A stretch of 64,000 bases of DNA, from positions 16,716,924 to 16,780,923 of the forward strand of contig CM070502.1 of NCBI GenBank assembly GCA_036346375.1, written 5' to 3'. Each line of letters starts with the position of its first letter. The first letter of the stretch is position 1. The notes under the pieces are model-generated. The model did not search any database, was not told the origin of the DNA, and was given only the letters and a program-made list of their open reading frames with translations. Shown here piece after piece: positions 22,502 to 34,750 of this stretch. Position numbers and translations under genes: made by a program. Origin of the DNA: Guadua angustifolia (taxonomy: Eukaryota; Streptophyta; Magnoliopsida; Poales; Poaceae).

Positions 22502-24446
22502 TGAAAATGCATCTAGGCACTTATGTTATTTTGGTGATTAATGACAAACGCATATAATGACAATCTATGTAATTGAGTAAATGCTTAACTTAGTGCTTAA
22601 CAAATGACAAACCTCTAATATGATTATATTGCTATGAGATTAACATGCTTATTGCTAAGTTGAGTATTAGTCTCATCTTTTGAGGAAAATCAAGTGGAAT
22701 GGTTAAGCAAAGATAAGGTATGCAATTTTGGTATCTCTTCTATATTTGTTATTGCATTCCTTTTGTGCAAATGCATAGTGAACTCCAAGTAGCATGTTAA
22801 TTATATATATGCACATTGGTTCATGTCATACTTATTTGTGCATATATATTCATTTGAGTTCATTATGTGCTTTGTTTTTAGTATGCATGTATTAACTAGA
22901 GTTAAACTTCATATTGCTATAGATTGACTTGGTGCATGCATGTTTTAGTTGTATATCTTCTCATGCAACTCCCTTAGCGAAGTTTAATCTAGAGTTGGAT
23001 CACATATTTACTCTTATTCTAAATATTAGTCGCACATGTACAGTTCGTGTATATTCTATCATGTGCTTCATTTAAGTAAAGACTGTGATCCTTGCCATGA
23101 TTTAATTGATTCATCATATCGCAATTATCTCTCTAGTGCATATAGATCAATTACATATTCATTATGATGTACTTAGTAGAGAATATCTCTTATGTCAAGT
23201 GTTTCCAGTTATATTATGCTTCTTTATATGAAATACTTGTGGTACTAAATTGCTCACAAATATCAATTTATTCACATCTACTGAGCTTTTGGGACTAATG
23301 TTTTTCATGAGTGGTTTGGAAAGAATTAGGTCCGTATGTGTATGATGACCAAGGTATCCGGAGGATGATCATTAAGCCGAGGTCAACAAGGCGGTGTCAC
23401 CAAGAGTTGAGGACTAAGTCAAGATCGACTTGGCGTGGAGATCGTCGGAGAGGATGATCAAGTCAAGGTCGATGGGGCGAGAGTCTCATGAGGTGAATCG
23501 AGTCAAGTTGGACAAAGTGAATATGTCATCAATCAGTTGGTAAAAGACATCATGCGCATTGCATCCACGGAGAAGACGGCATGCGGATTGAATGTAAGAC
23601 TTAGATTTCTCGTTTGAATTTGAGTCTAAGGATTGCCGTACTATTAAGAGGATCTGACGTCAAATGACTTTTAGATGTGTCAAGTGCTCAAATGATCCTT
23701 TCTTGTGAAACTTAGAGAGAGTGGTGTTGGTGATGCGAAAAGTGAAAATTGTAGGTCTCTCTTGGATTCTTGGTGAAATCTGGATTTATCCTTTGAGATT
23801 TGGGTAGTGAGACCTTGTTGGTTGTGTAGCCCTTGTTCTTAGCTTTCAATAGAGTCCAAAATCACTTAAATCGGTCCGGAATCAAAAGTTATGCTCGTTT
23901 TCATCGGTCTGAGTCGATCCGGAGTATCGAGGTTAAGTCCGGAGTATCCGGTTGGTACTCTCGGTTAGGTCAATCCAGTATCCGGATGATTCCGGAGTAT
24001 CCGGGTGTCCAGAGTATCCGGTATTTGTCCGAGTATCCGGACTTTCTTGTGATTCAAGCGGCTAGTTTTTGGAGACCTCTATTTAAAGCCCTCTCTTCCC
24101 ATTTGAAATGTGGCCGTTATTCGCAACTTTGAGGGTTCTCCTCTTGTTCTTGAGCCCCTAAACACCCTCTACCCTTAGATCTAAGTGATCCCCTTTGTGA
24201 GAAGGGTTGGGAAGGTTTTGAGGAGTGAGGTGTTAGGTTGAGTGAGATTTGAGTTGTTTGAGCACTTGATTTCATCTCCAAGCTTGTTCTTCGTGAGCAT
24301 TTGTTACTCTTGGAGGTTGAGGACTCCTAGACGGCAAGCAGGTTGGCTACGAGCCACCGGAGCTTTGTGTGGTTGGCCGTAGGAAGTTTGGGAAGGCCGG
24401 ATTCCGCCTCCGCAAGGGAAGGAATCAAAGAAGTGAAGACCGGCGA
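22502..24446 (+). repeat. LTR of copia 1, first segment (interrupted)
   Basis: Starts TGAAAATGCATCTAGGCAC right after the polypurine tract. It is interrupted at 24447 by copia 2, resumes after 33201, is interrupted again by a 500-bp repeat, and ends CTTTCA at 34342 after a CTATTCACCCCCC motif typical of SIRE LTR ends. The segment 23300-24050 is rich in GGAGTATCCGG motifs. Confidence 0.7.
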
Positions 24447-24799
24447 TGAAAGCATCTAGGCCCCCATGTGGTTATGGTTTTGATAATTAATGACAATCAT
24501 GCGAAAAAGACTAACGATGTTTGTGTAAGTAAGTTGGAAACAGGATAGATATATTCCTCGAAAGATGTTGGACAGCTTCAAGTGCAAAATGGAAGGTGTA
24601 CGCGCAAAAGAAGCTAAAGAAGTGAAGGTATAAAATTTAGAAGCATTTTCTAGTCTTTTCACCGATCTCGGAGTTGGGAAAAAGATCGGATTTTTAGGAT
24701 AGTGGCCGTACTATCAAGAGGGACTTGATATGGGTCTTTGAATTTTGAAAGTGCATAAGATATGGCTCAATACATCATTCATATTCTCATGCATTCGAG
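24447..24799 (+). repeat. Truncated 5' LTR of copia 2
   Basis: 353 bp aligned with 31738-32090. The match stops at ATTCGAGAGT, where pol sequence begins. Confidence 0.9.
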
Positions 24800-27700
24800 A
24801 GTATCATTAGTTGAAACATTAAATTTCAATTTGCTATCCGTCGCACAAATTTGTGATCTTGATCTTATTTGCACATTCTCTAAAAATGGTGTTGTTATTA
24901 CAAAAGAAAATGATAATTCACTAGTGTTTAAAGGATTTAGATTTGGAAATTTGTATTTAGTTGATTTCACTTCAAATGACTCATGTCTTCAAACTTGCTT
25001 AATGGCAAAAACATCTTTATGATGGTTATGGCATAGAAGACTAGCTCATGTTGGAATGATTCAACTCAAAAAGTTATTTAAAAATGATTTAGTTGTGGGC
25101 TTGAAAGATGTGAAGTTCGAGAAAAATCGACTTTGTAGTGCTTGTCAAGCGGTAAACAAATCGCTAGTTCTCATCCTTCAAAAGTATCATGTCACATCTA
25201 GACCATTAGAGCTCTTACATATGGATTTATTTGGCCCGACAACCTATAAGAGCATTGGAGGAAATTCTTATTGTTTAGTGGTTGTTGACGATTATTCTAG
25301 ATATACTTGGGTTTTCTTTTTAGACGACAAATCCGAAACCTCAAGTATTTTCAAAAGATTTGCAAAAAGGGCTCAAAACGAATTTGATTTTATAATAAAG
25401 AAAATTAAGTAGTAATAATAGTTCGAGTTCAAAAATACAAGAATTGAAGATTTTTGTGATGAAATTGGAATAAAGCACGAGCTTTCATAACCTACACTCA
25501 GGAACAAAATGGAGTTGTGGAGCGGAAAAATCGTACATTAATTGAAATGGCAAAACGATTGCTAGATGAATATGGTACTTAGATAGTTTTTGGGCGGAAG
25601 CAATTAATACCGCTTGCCATGCTACAAATAGACTTTATTTGCATCGTCTTTTGAAAAATACCTCTTATGAACTTCTTGTTGGAAGAAGGCCGAACATTTC
25701 TTATTTTCGAGTTTTTGGTTGTAAATGTTACATTTTGAAAAAGGGAGTTCGGCTTTCTAAATTTCAAAGTCGGTGCGATGAAGGTTTCTTGCTTGGTTAT
25801 TCTTCTAATAGCAAAGCTTATCGAGTTTTTAATAAAAACAAAGGTTTTGTTGAAGAAACTTGTGATGTTGAGTTCGATGAAACTAATGGCTCTCAAGAAG
25901 AGCAAGAAAACTTGGATGATGTAGGTGAAGAAGGTCTAAGAGAAGCTATGAAGAATATGACAATTGAAGATGTGAAGCCGGAAGTGGATAAACATGATCA
26001 ACCTTCATCCACTCAAGTCGAGCCTTCAACTTCCACAGCGCCAAGTCGAATCCAAACAATCGATGAAGATGACAAGGACAATGATCAACAAGTTCAACCC
26101 CTACCTCAACGGATTCATCACGGTCTCTCCAAGGATCACCCAATAGACCAAATATTGGGTGACGTAAGTAAGGGTGTTCAAACTCGATCTCGTGTCGCTT
26201 CTTTTTGCGAGCATTACTCCTTCGTGTCATCTATTGAACCTACTCATGTAGATGAAGCATTAAGTGATCCGGATTGGGTAAATGCCATGCACGATGAACT
26301 AAATAACTTTGCTCGAAATGACGTATGGACACTAGTAGAAAGACCTAAAGAACACAACGTAATTGGCACAAAATGGGTTTTTCGAAATAAACAAGATGAA
26401 AATGGTATTGTAGTTAGAAATAAAGCTAGATTAGTGGCGCAAGGTTTCACTCAAATTGAAGGATTAGACTTCGGTGAAACCTTCGCACCCGTAGCTAGAT
26501 TAGAAGCCATTAGAATTTTGCTTGCATTTGCATCAAGTTTTGACATTAAGTTATATCAAATGGATGTAAAGAGTGCGTTCTTAAATGGACAAATATCCGA
26601 GTTGGCATTTGTCGAACAACCTCCAGGTTTTGAAAATTCAAAATATCTTAATCATGTGTACAAACTCTCTAAGGCGCTATATGGACTCAAACAAGCTCCT
26701 AGAGCATGGTATGAGCGACTTAGAGATTTTCTACTCTCAAAGGGTTTCAAAATTGGGAAGGTTGATACAACGCTCTTTACAAAAATAATTGATGATGATT
26801 TCTTCGTATGTCAAATATATGTTGATGATATCATTTTCGGTTCTACTAACGAAGATTTTTGCAAAGAGTTTGGTGATATGATGTCTAGGGAGTTTGAAAT
26901 GTCGATGATCGGGGAGTTGAGCTTCTTTCTTGGACTCCAAATTAAGCAACTCAAGAATGGGGCGTTAAGTGAGTCAAACCAAGTACGAAGGATCTTCTCA
27001 AAAGATTTGGCATGGAGGGCATAAAGCGATCAAGACTCCAATGGCATCTAACGGGCATCTCGACTTAAGCGAGGGAGGTATGCAGGTAGATTTAAAGCTT
27101 TATAGATCCATGATTGGTAGTTTGCTTTACCTCGCCGCATCTAGGCCGATATTATGTTTAGTGTTTGCATGTGTGCTCGCTTTCAAGCTTCTCCCAAAGA
27201 ATGTCATTTAGTTGCCGTAAAAAGAATTCTAAGATATTTAAAACATTCCTCAAACATAGGGTTATGGTATCCTAAAGGTGCAAAATTTGATTTAATTGGA
27301 TATTGGATTCGGATTATGCGGGTTGTAAAGTGGATAGAAAAAGCACCTCCGGGAGTTGTCAATTGCTAGGTAGATCCCTAGTTTCATGGTTCTCCAAGAA
27401 ACAAAACTCCGTAGCTTTATCCACCGCTAGGGATGGCAATCGGGTTCGGCGGGTACGGGTAGTACTCGCCCATACCCATACCATGAACCAAAATCTCCCC
27501 AGGTATACCCACGAGGGTCATGGTAAAAATCTCGCCCATACAGATTACCATGGTGCCGATACCCGTGGTATACCGGATTACCCGCCACCATCAACAATCT
27601 TTCCAACCAAATGATACTAGAAGCTAATGAGTTTTGATACTAATACAATCTTATTGATGAAGTTATAAGTATTAGCAACATTCTATGGATTAAAGAATGA

Positions 27701-28392
27701 TTATCAATGATTCAAAATTTCAATGTACATAAGAATAATAATTAAAATAATATATGCGCACAAATAATACACATATGGTCAAGTTCAATAATTCTTGAAA
27801 TGAGATACTACAAATTGGGAATCGAGGGCCAAGCTGACTGCTTTTAGCCCGTATGTCAATAGGAGGTGGCGGGTGTCAGGCGGAGCAGTGCAGGTGAAGC
27901 TCCCCATACCCATACCCGTTTACCCATCGGGTAGAGTTTGGCCCCCATAATCATACCCGCGAGTAATAAAAGAGGAACATACCCACCTCTATTAGGGTTT
28001 TTACCCGCGGGTACACGGGTAATCGGGTAAGATTGCCATCCCTATCCACCGCCGAAGCCGAATACATATCCGCCTGTAGTTGTTGTGCTCAATTGTTATG
28101 GATGAGGCAAACACTAATGGATTATGGAATAAATTTTAAAAAGGTGCCTCTCTTATGTGATAATGAAAGCGCGGTTAAAATAGCCAATAATCCCGTTCAA
28201 CACTCAAGAACCAAGCATATAGATATTCACCATCATTTCTTGAGAGATCACGTGAGTAAAGGGGATATTGAGATTAGTCACATAAGAACGGAAAATCAAT
28301 TAGCGGATATACTCACTAAACCCTTAGATGAGGCTAGATTTTGCAAATTGAGGAATGAATTAAATGTCATTGATATCTCTAATGTGGCCTAA
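24800..28392 (+). pseudogene. Copia 2 pol (integrase, reverse transcriptase, RNase H), broken
   Basis: Ty1-copia order is clear. GAG-pre-integrase (FNLLSVAQICDLDLI) is followed by the integrase zinc region (HRRLAHVG ... CSACQ) and core (HMDLFGPTTYKSIGG, VVDDYSRYTWVFF). Reverse transcriptase spans about 26240-26960 (NKARLVAQGFTQIEG, QMDVKSAFLNG, catalytic YVDDIIFGS). RNase H follows (DSDYAGCKVDRKSTSGSCQL ... EAEYISA, DNESA, HSRTKHIDI). It is interrupted by a stop near 25021, several frameshifts and stops at 25412-25639, more at about 26960-27300, and the hAT at 27428-28044. Protease and gag are deleted. The longest intact stretch is 25639-27024 (461 codons). Confidence 0.92.
27428..28044. mobile_element. 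Non-autonomous hAT in copia RNase H
   Basis: 617 bp with termini TAGGGATGGCAATCGGGT and ACCCGATTACCCG-type end TTGCCATCCCTA. It is flanked by the 8-bp duplication TCCACCGC (27420-27427, 28045-28052) in the middle of the RNase H codons ALSTA|EAEY. Subterminal arrays are built on CCCATACC and GGGTA. No coding capacity. Confidence 0.95.
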
Positions 28393-29060
28393 GTGAAATT
28401 CCTTTGGTTGCTTAAATTGGTTTTATTTGATATGTGTTCTTTAGATGAGTCTCACATCAAGGGAGTAATATGCAATTCATGTATATATCACATCCCCTAA
28501 ATGTGGAAAATTGAAGATTGTGCGATAAATATCTTAAAAGATAAAACTAGACTTTATAAGTCAAAATTATTTGAAAATAATCTATTTTGGATTTACAAAG
28601 TTCAAGGGTTCTCAATCTTCATTTAAAATTTACTATTATATAAACCTTATCTTTTGGAACTTATACCACATTATAACCTCTTTATGTTTATAATAAAACA
28701 AAATTCTTGCTTTTCAAAAGCTTGATAAACTTCAAAATCTTGATCTATATTGATCTACTAAAAGCACAATTGAGTTTTGCCCATAGAACTAAAATGCCAT
28801 ATTTCTAGTTCCTTATGAGGTATTTTAACTCAAACAAGTCAAATTATTGTTTCTTATTTGATTTTGTATAAATGTCTTGTCTTGTGCTTATCACTGTGAT
28901 TGGGAATGATCTAATAAACTCTCATACATGATATCACAATATTTGAGAAAACTACATAATCAAATTCTCTCAAAGTTCACGCTTTTACTCCTAAGGCGGC
29001 ACTCTACCATGCAGCAGTACTCTAGGAATCGGGAGGCGGTAGTACCGCTCAGATCGTAAA
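28393..29060 (+). other. Copia 2 spacer between pol and the extra ORF
   Basis: A non-coding AT-rich spacer. Its last part contains GGCGGTAGTACCGC-type motifs that recur at 29510-29560 and in the 3' LTR. Confidence 0.6.
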
Positions 29061-29699
29061 TTGTGGGGCCACTCCATTCCCTACCGTTTCTCTGCCTTCT
29101 CTCTCTCTTCTTCAATTCCCCTCACCCGAAATCGCCTCCTCTTCCATTCCCGTGCGGCTCTCTCTCTCTCTCCCTTTCAAACCCTAAATCTTCTCCCCTT
29201 CGAATCCTTGAAAATTTCTGGGGTTTCCTCCATTAGACTTGAACCTTGTGACCTCCTCCACCAAAGGTATCTTTCATCTCCTTCACTCCCTCTTGTTTCA
29301 TCTCTTTTTGATCAATCTAGGGTTTGAATGAAAGAATTGAAATGTGTAAAATCGGTTGAGGCAAAATCATTAAGATTAGGTGCAAAACTGAAGTTCTTGA
29401 TATTCTCTAACCCCTAATCCAAGTTTAAGTTATTAATGCCTCAACATTGCTTCAAAATTGCTCAAAATCCACCTCGGTTGCGCTCGGGCGGCACCACCGG
29501 CTACTGGGAGCGGTAGTACCGACTTTGCGGTACTACCGGCCTCCAGGAGCGGTAGTACCGGTCGTGCAGTTGCAGCACCGATTCCTTGGGCATTTTTCGA
29601 AGGGATGTTTCTCTACTTCTTTCACGAATTTCATTTCCTTCGTAACGAATCCTATCCATACTCATTGCTCATGTTCTCTTTTCTTTGAACTCTCAAGAC

Positions 29700-31195
29700 C
29701 ATGCCTCGCACCAAGGTTGCCGGAACCGGTCCCTCTGGAGGGTAAGTCTGAAGAAGGCGACTAAAGGTCGTGGCGTGCAGCGTGCCCGCCGACTCGGAGG
29801 CGGAGATAGCGACAACTCTTTCACCGTCGCCATGAGGACCACAAGGGCTAAAGGGAAGGGTCCTGTTGAGCCTTCTCAGGCTAAGAAGAGAAAAGTCCCC
29901 ACTCCTGCTCCTCAAATAACTGGCAGCGACGACGAGACTGAAAGCGACAATGAGGAAAGCTCAGAAGAAGAAGTGGTGCCTCCAATTGGAAGGCATGATC
30001 CTTCTCAAAATAAAGGAGATGACTATTATGCTCGCAAGTCGAATCAATATCTCCAACCTCGCTCGCCCCAAATCCAAGATTCCATTCCTTGTTTCAAAGA
30101 GAGGGTGTTTGAGCAAATTTATCGGAGAAGGATTTTGCCAACCAGTATTTGGGTCGATTGGAAGCATGTTCGAGAGCGACGAAATTTGTTGGTATTCTGA
30201 GTTGTTTGGTGGAGCTGGCTTATACAACTTCCTTGGTACAAGGATCGATTATCATGAGAAGGTCATCAAGCAATTTTATGCAACGCTTTATGTTTCGACA
30301 ATTGTGAGCAAATCACACGGATGACCGACTCTACCGATATAATTGCTTCCAAGGATGACTTTGAGCATGCCTTGGGAATCTTCCACAATCATCATCCTAA
30401 AATCCATGATGAGCCTCCTCGACCTTGGAACATCTTGCAACCTTCTATGACCATCTCATACCTTGAATTGGAAACTTCAAAGGTCTCTGACTCCAACCAA
30501 GCATGGTGAACAAAATTATTCGTGTCACTATTCATCAGAAGAGTGGCAATTTCGATCTTTGTGAGAGGTCATGCGGAATGTCATTGCGAAGATCATGGCA
30601 AAAGAAAAGTTTGATGTGGTGGACTTCATAATAAGGAGATGTCTCAATCTGCTAGGGATAGAGGGAAGGCGATCTATTTTGCTCCTATATCATGGCGCTA
30701 ATCCAGGAGAGTTGCCGAGTATAATGGTGCCACCCTACTCCTCACAAGCCATACAAGCCTCGAGTCGCTCCACATCAAGTCTTGCATCACATCGCCGAGC
30801 AAGCCGCTCAAGCAAACTCAAGCTGCCGCAAGCGGCCCAAGCCCAAGCTCAAGCCGCTCAAGCCGCCTCCGCGTCTGCGATGCCTACCTTGCGAGTCTTG
30901 AGACTCTTCGTTCGATATGATGGCGGGTTTGCTCGACAAGAATCTTACATGCGTGGGCGGTTGCACTCGTTATGGAGCTTCAGTACAACAATCGTCAGAT
31001 GGTTGAGGAGGTCCGTGAGCGCTTGGACACGCTGAACACTTCCTTTGATGACTATCGTTCATATCATCAGTCTTATCAGCGTCGTCGTCCGGATGGCAGC
31101 AGTGTTCCTACTTCCTCTCACCCTCTACCGCCATCCGACTGGTCTCCTTGGTCTCCTCCTCACCGCTTTATACGCTCTGGCGATGATGAAGAGTA
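29700..31195 (+). pseudogene. Copia 2 downstream extra ORF (SIRE env-position ORF), broken
   Basis: Lies between pol and the 3' LTR, where SIRE/Maximus elements carry an additional ORF often called env-like. It begins ATGCCTCGCACCAAGG and soon meets a stop. A basic then acidic/Ser-rich region follows (RAKGKGPVEPSQAKKRKVP, DDETESDNEESSEEE). After a shift comes a globular part (CWYSELFGGAGLYNFLGTRI) like the plant transposon-protein domain, then a Gln/Ala/Ser-rich tail. Frames change at least four times. No signal peptide or membrane segment is evident, so an envelope function is not supported. Confidence 0.6.
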
Positions 31196-31737
31196 GACGG
31201 CATGTTGGCGATCCCCTTTTGGTCCTTGATGACAAAGGGGGAGAAGACTGAAGAATTGAAGCTATCCTAATTATCAGTTTTATTTCTCTTGTAATAAACT
31301 TGCATATCTTATATGGTTGTTGGATTTGAACTATTTATGGTTGTTTGTGTAAATCGTTTGTGTCTTCTTGAATTTATGTGTTGAACTCGTCTTGAACTAA
31401 TTTTCATGATCTTTTGCGCTCAATTTATCGAAATTATCCTTCTTATGAGTTTCATGCCATGATTAATTCATTTACATAATATCATCTCTATTGTCATATA
31501 AAACTCATATACAAATGTGCAAACTTTTATTGTTTATCCATGGCATATTTGTAGGGGGAGTCATGTCTCATTTAGCAATATCTTGACTCAAATACCTTTT
31601 GTCCTTTAAGCGACAAAATATTGCTAAATAAGATTCCCACGGTGTGAGTAATTGATTTCTATTGGTCACTCACACTAAATATCAATTTACTTCAATTGAC
31701 TATGAGGATTGTCATCATTTACCAAAAAGGGGGAGAT

Positions 31738-33201
31738 TGAAAGCATCTAGGCCCCCATGTGGTTATGGTTTTGATAATTAATGACAATCACGCGAAAAAG
31801 ACTAACGATGTTTGTGTAAGTAAGTTGGAAACAGGATAGATATATTCCTCGAAAGATGTTGGACAGCTTCAAGTGCAAAATGGAAGGTGTACGCACAAAA
31901 GAAGCTAAAGAAGTGAAGGTATAAAATTTAGAAGCATTTTCTAGTCTTTTCACCGATCTCGGAGTTGGGAAAAAGATCGGATTTTTAGGATAGTGGCCGT
32001 ACTATCAAGAGGGACTTGATATGGGTCTTTGAATTTTGAAAATGCATAAGATATGGCTCAATACATCATTCACATACTCATGCATTCGAGAGTTAAAACG
32101 AAAATCGGAAAACCTCCCCGAGGCACTCTGGCGTGCAATATCACGGTAATCTGCGAAATCTTGATACTAGGGGTTTCTCTAGCGTAGCTTTTTCCAGAGA
32201 TGTATTCTTCGAAAATCCTCGACGGCACTCTGCTCGGGTTGATCGGTAATCATAAATCTTGATACTACCGCACCACTACTGCGGTAGCTTTATTCGAGCG
32301 ACTAGTTTTTGATTGGCGGTCAAGATACTACCGCACCCATAATGATAATCTGGCCACATATAAAAAAGCAGCATACGGACTACGTGTCGGCGCATTAAAT
32401 ACCGTTATAGCCGTTACACCCGGTGCGGTACTCTGAGACCCTTAGAGGCGGTAGTACTGGCCTTGGCGCAAATTCAAGCGAAAAAAAGAAAAGCAGCTAG
32501 TTTGTGTGGGTGGGGTTATAAATACCCCTCACCGGTGCTAGGGCAAGGTTGGTGAATCCATTGAATACATTCTAAGCCCTAGCAACTCTCTCCATCCATT
32601 AGAGCATTCAATTCTTGATTCTTGAGTTCTTGGAGAAAATTGAGTGCATTAAAAGCATTGCATTAGTTGAGCCATATTGATTGCACTCTTGAGTTCAAGC
32701 CTCACGTCAAGTTTGTTACTCTTGGAGGTTGCCGCCTCCTAAGCGGCTTGAGGCGTGAGGCTCGGTGATCTTCACAAAGAAGGTTGTGTGAAGACCCAGG
32801 CGGTTGTGAAGGCACTGGCTTCGCCTACCGGGCGGGGAAGAGCTATCACTAGTGATCGGGAAGGCTCAAGCGAGTGGAGCGGCTTGAAGGAATTCAAGCT
32901 ACCTCAGCGTGGAGTAGGGGAGGAAGCAAGTCTCGAGACCACGGGAAAAATTCTCTTGTCCATCATTTGTGGTTTGCTTGTCTTCACTCTTGTATAATTT
33001 TAGTAATTTGATTCTCTTGTGCTACTTGCTTAGTTTCGATACACTTGCATAGGGATATCATTTGTGATCACTAGAATTGTTAAGTGTTAAGGTTGCAAAA
33101 AATTGTCACTAGTCCTTAGATATAATTAAACTTGAATTTTAGTGTTAGAAAAATCTAGAAAAGCCTATTCACCCCCCTCTAGGCTCATCCTCGATCTTAC
33201 A
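31738..33201 (+). repeat. 3' LTR of copia 2
   Basis: 1464 bp, TGAAAGCATCTAGGCCCC at the start, CTATTCACCCCCCTCTAGGC and CGATCTTACA at the end. A TATA-like GGGGTTATAAATACCCC lies near 32512. The end is directly followed by GGCGA, the target duplication. Confidence 0.92.
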
Positions 33202-33206
33202 GGCGA

Positions 33207-33673
33207 GTGCATTTGTGCAACACCGGAGGAAGAGGGTTGAAATAGACCAGCTCAAGCGTCAAAGGAGTTGAAACCGTGAGTGCATTTGTGCAACAAGGAG
33301 TAAGAGAGTTGAAAGAGAACCCGACTCAAGTGTGACCGAGCCGCCTCAACGGAGACGTAGGATCCCCTCAAGGATCCGAACTTCGGGTGCAAAATCATCG
33401 TCTCCAAGTTTGCCTCTTACTCTTGTTTTAACATTTGATTTTGAATATTGAAATTGCCCGATCTACTTATCTATTGAGCTTTCCGCTAGATCTCTACTTG
33501 TTCTAAGTACCTGGTAGTATTTAGAATATTTGTGTTCAAGTAGTTTGATTAAAAATTGAAAAGATTGAAAAGGAAAAATTTTCATCTCGAGGTGCCCAAC
33601 CCGGAGTATCCGGACATTTAACCTGGAGACTCAGGATAGGTGAAGTTTAATCCAAACCAAAGGGTTAATCCGG
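33207..33673 (+). repeat. LTR of copia 1, second segment
   Basis: Continues the copia 1 LTR after the second element. It holds duplicated GAGTGCATTTGTGCAACA leader motifs and CCGGAGTATCCGGAC motifs like those at 23940-24050. Confidence 0.65.
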
Positions 33674-34175
33674 TCCTTTAGCTATTTGCAATATCATTTT
33701 ATACAATAGACTAGAGCAAAATGCATCATAAAAAAAAACAATAAGTGATGTAATAAAAAGGAATAATATAGTTGTTTTATAAATATAACTTAGTAGAAGT
33801 GCAATATGTTGTAACGACTTCTGTTCCACGTAACGAGTACAAAATGCAGCCATTTCAAACATGAATTTTGTTCCACGCATTTTTAGCCTTTTAAAATTGG
33901 TTCACGATAAATTTAGTCTCCTTCTATTCAAACTTATGAAATTAGTCTTTTTGATGAGTTTGGAAGATGCAGTAAGTGATAGGTCACTTATCGTATTGTG
34001 AGAGCTCGGCAGCTTCCTCGCTAGACTGGTTCCACATTTGGTTAGCGCGAAAGGAATCAAAGTGCTTGTTTGTCCGCCCCGATTCTGTGCACTATGCATG
34101 TTAACCACGCAACATGCTTTTATTACATCGTGATCGCGACTTGTTTAACGAACTCTGGGATTTTGTGTGTGCAGC
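33674..34175. repeat. Dispersed 500-bp repeat, copy B (without MITE)
   Basis: Matches 16111-16889 minus its MITE. It lies inside the copia 1 LTR, so it moved or was copied here after that LTR inserted. No target duplication seen at CCGGT/AGACTC flanks. Confidence 0.8.
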
Positions 34176-34342
34176 GAGACTCGGACAAAACCCCGGATAG
34201 TCCGGACATCTGGGAGTATCCGAGTAAAAGCTGGATAGTCGGGCTTATACCCTCGGGATTGTTTTATTCATTTGTGATTTAGTTTTAAATTTATTATTTG
34301 CCTATTCACCCCCCCCTCTATGCGACATCCCCTGTCCTTTCA
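34176..34342 (+). repeat. LTR of copia 1, final segment
   Basis: Contains GGATAGTCCGGACATCTGGG and the SIRE-like LTR end CTATTCACCCCCCCCTCTAT, ending CTTTCA at 34342. To the right is gypsy coding sequence on the other strand. Confidence 0.65.
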
Positions 34343-34750
34343 GAATGTAATAGCAACATCCGAGCATTTGGGGTATTCAGGTTTTCCTGTGTGAGTGTCA
34401 ATATTGTTGACCCCCTTCGAGCAGTTTTGAATGGCCTTTTGAATGCGTATGCAGACGATCCTCCAAATATGACGTTGACATGATTGTCTGATTTCTGATA
34501 ACCCATGTCTTCATTACCATCTGCATCCTTACCGCTGTGTCCTTTTGGTAAGGTCAGCATAGGACCATTTCTAAAGTAAAAATCTTTCATACATCTTTGC
34601 CAAGTACGGCAATTACGCAGGTCATTTCTAGGTGCTTTATGCAACGGACACTAGCGACCATTTCCACTGGTCGCATTAGGATTCTTGGAGATAGACTGGT
34701 CATCCTGCTGACTAGTTTTCTTCTTCTAAGGGTTTTTTTTCTTGAAGTAT
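34343..34750 (-). pseudogene. Ty3-gypsy gag-pol junction remnant
   Basis: Minus-strand sequence with HKAPRNDLRNCRTWQ (altered zinc-knuckle region), LPKGHSGKDADGNEDMGYQK and VNVIFGGSSAYAFKR. This is the zinc-knuckle-to-protease linker of grass gypsy polyproteins. It runs straight on from the gag remnant once the CACTA element is removed, and is cut off at 34342 by copia 1. Confidence 0.75.

Larger units (their letters stand above)
24442..33206 (+). mobile_element. SIRE-type Ty1-copia element 2 (5' deleted), with target duplication
   Basis: An element of 8755 bp (24447-33201) flanked by the 5-bp duplication GGCGA (24442-24446, 33202-33206). The 3' LTR is complete (31738-33201, 1464 bp, TGAAAGCATCTAGG...CGATCTTACA) and preceded by the tract AAAAAGGGGGAGAT. 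Only the first 353 bp of the 5' LTR remain. There a deletion has joined it to pol, removing the rest of the LTR, primer site, gag and protease. The retained 5' LTR differs from the 3' LTR at about 5 of 353 sites by eye, so the insertion is recent. A hAT sits in RNase H. An extra ORF lies between pol and the 3' LTR. Confidence 0.92.

Noticed and set aside
30750..30900. Gln/Ala repeat region as a separate host gene
   Set aside because: It lies inside copia 2 between its env-position ORF and 3' LTR, in a run of shifted frames of that ORF.
31738..33201. Interpreting the repeat shared with 24447 as a tandem gene duplication
   Set aside because: Position after a polypurine tract, the TG...CA ends and the GGCGA duplications show it is the LTR pair of one copia element.
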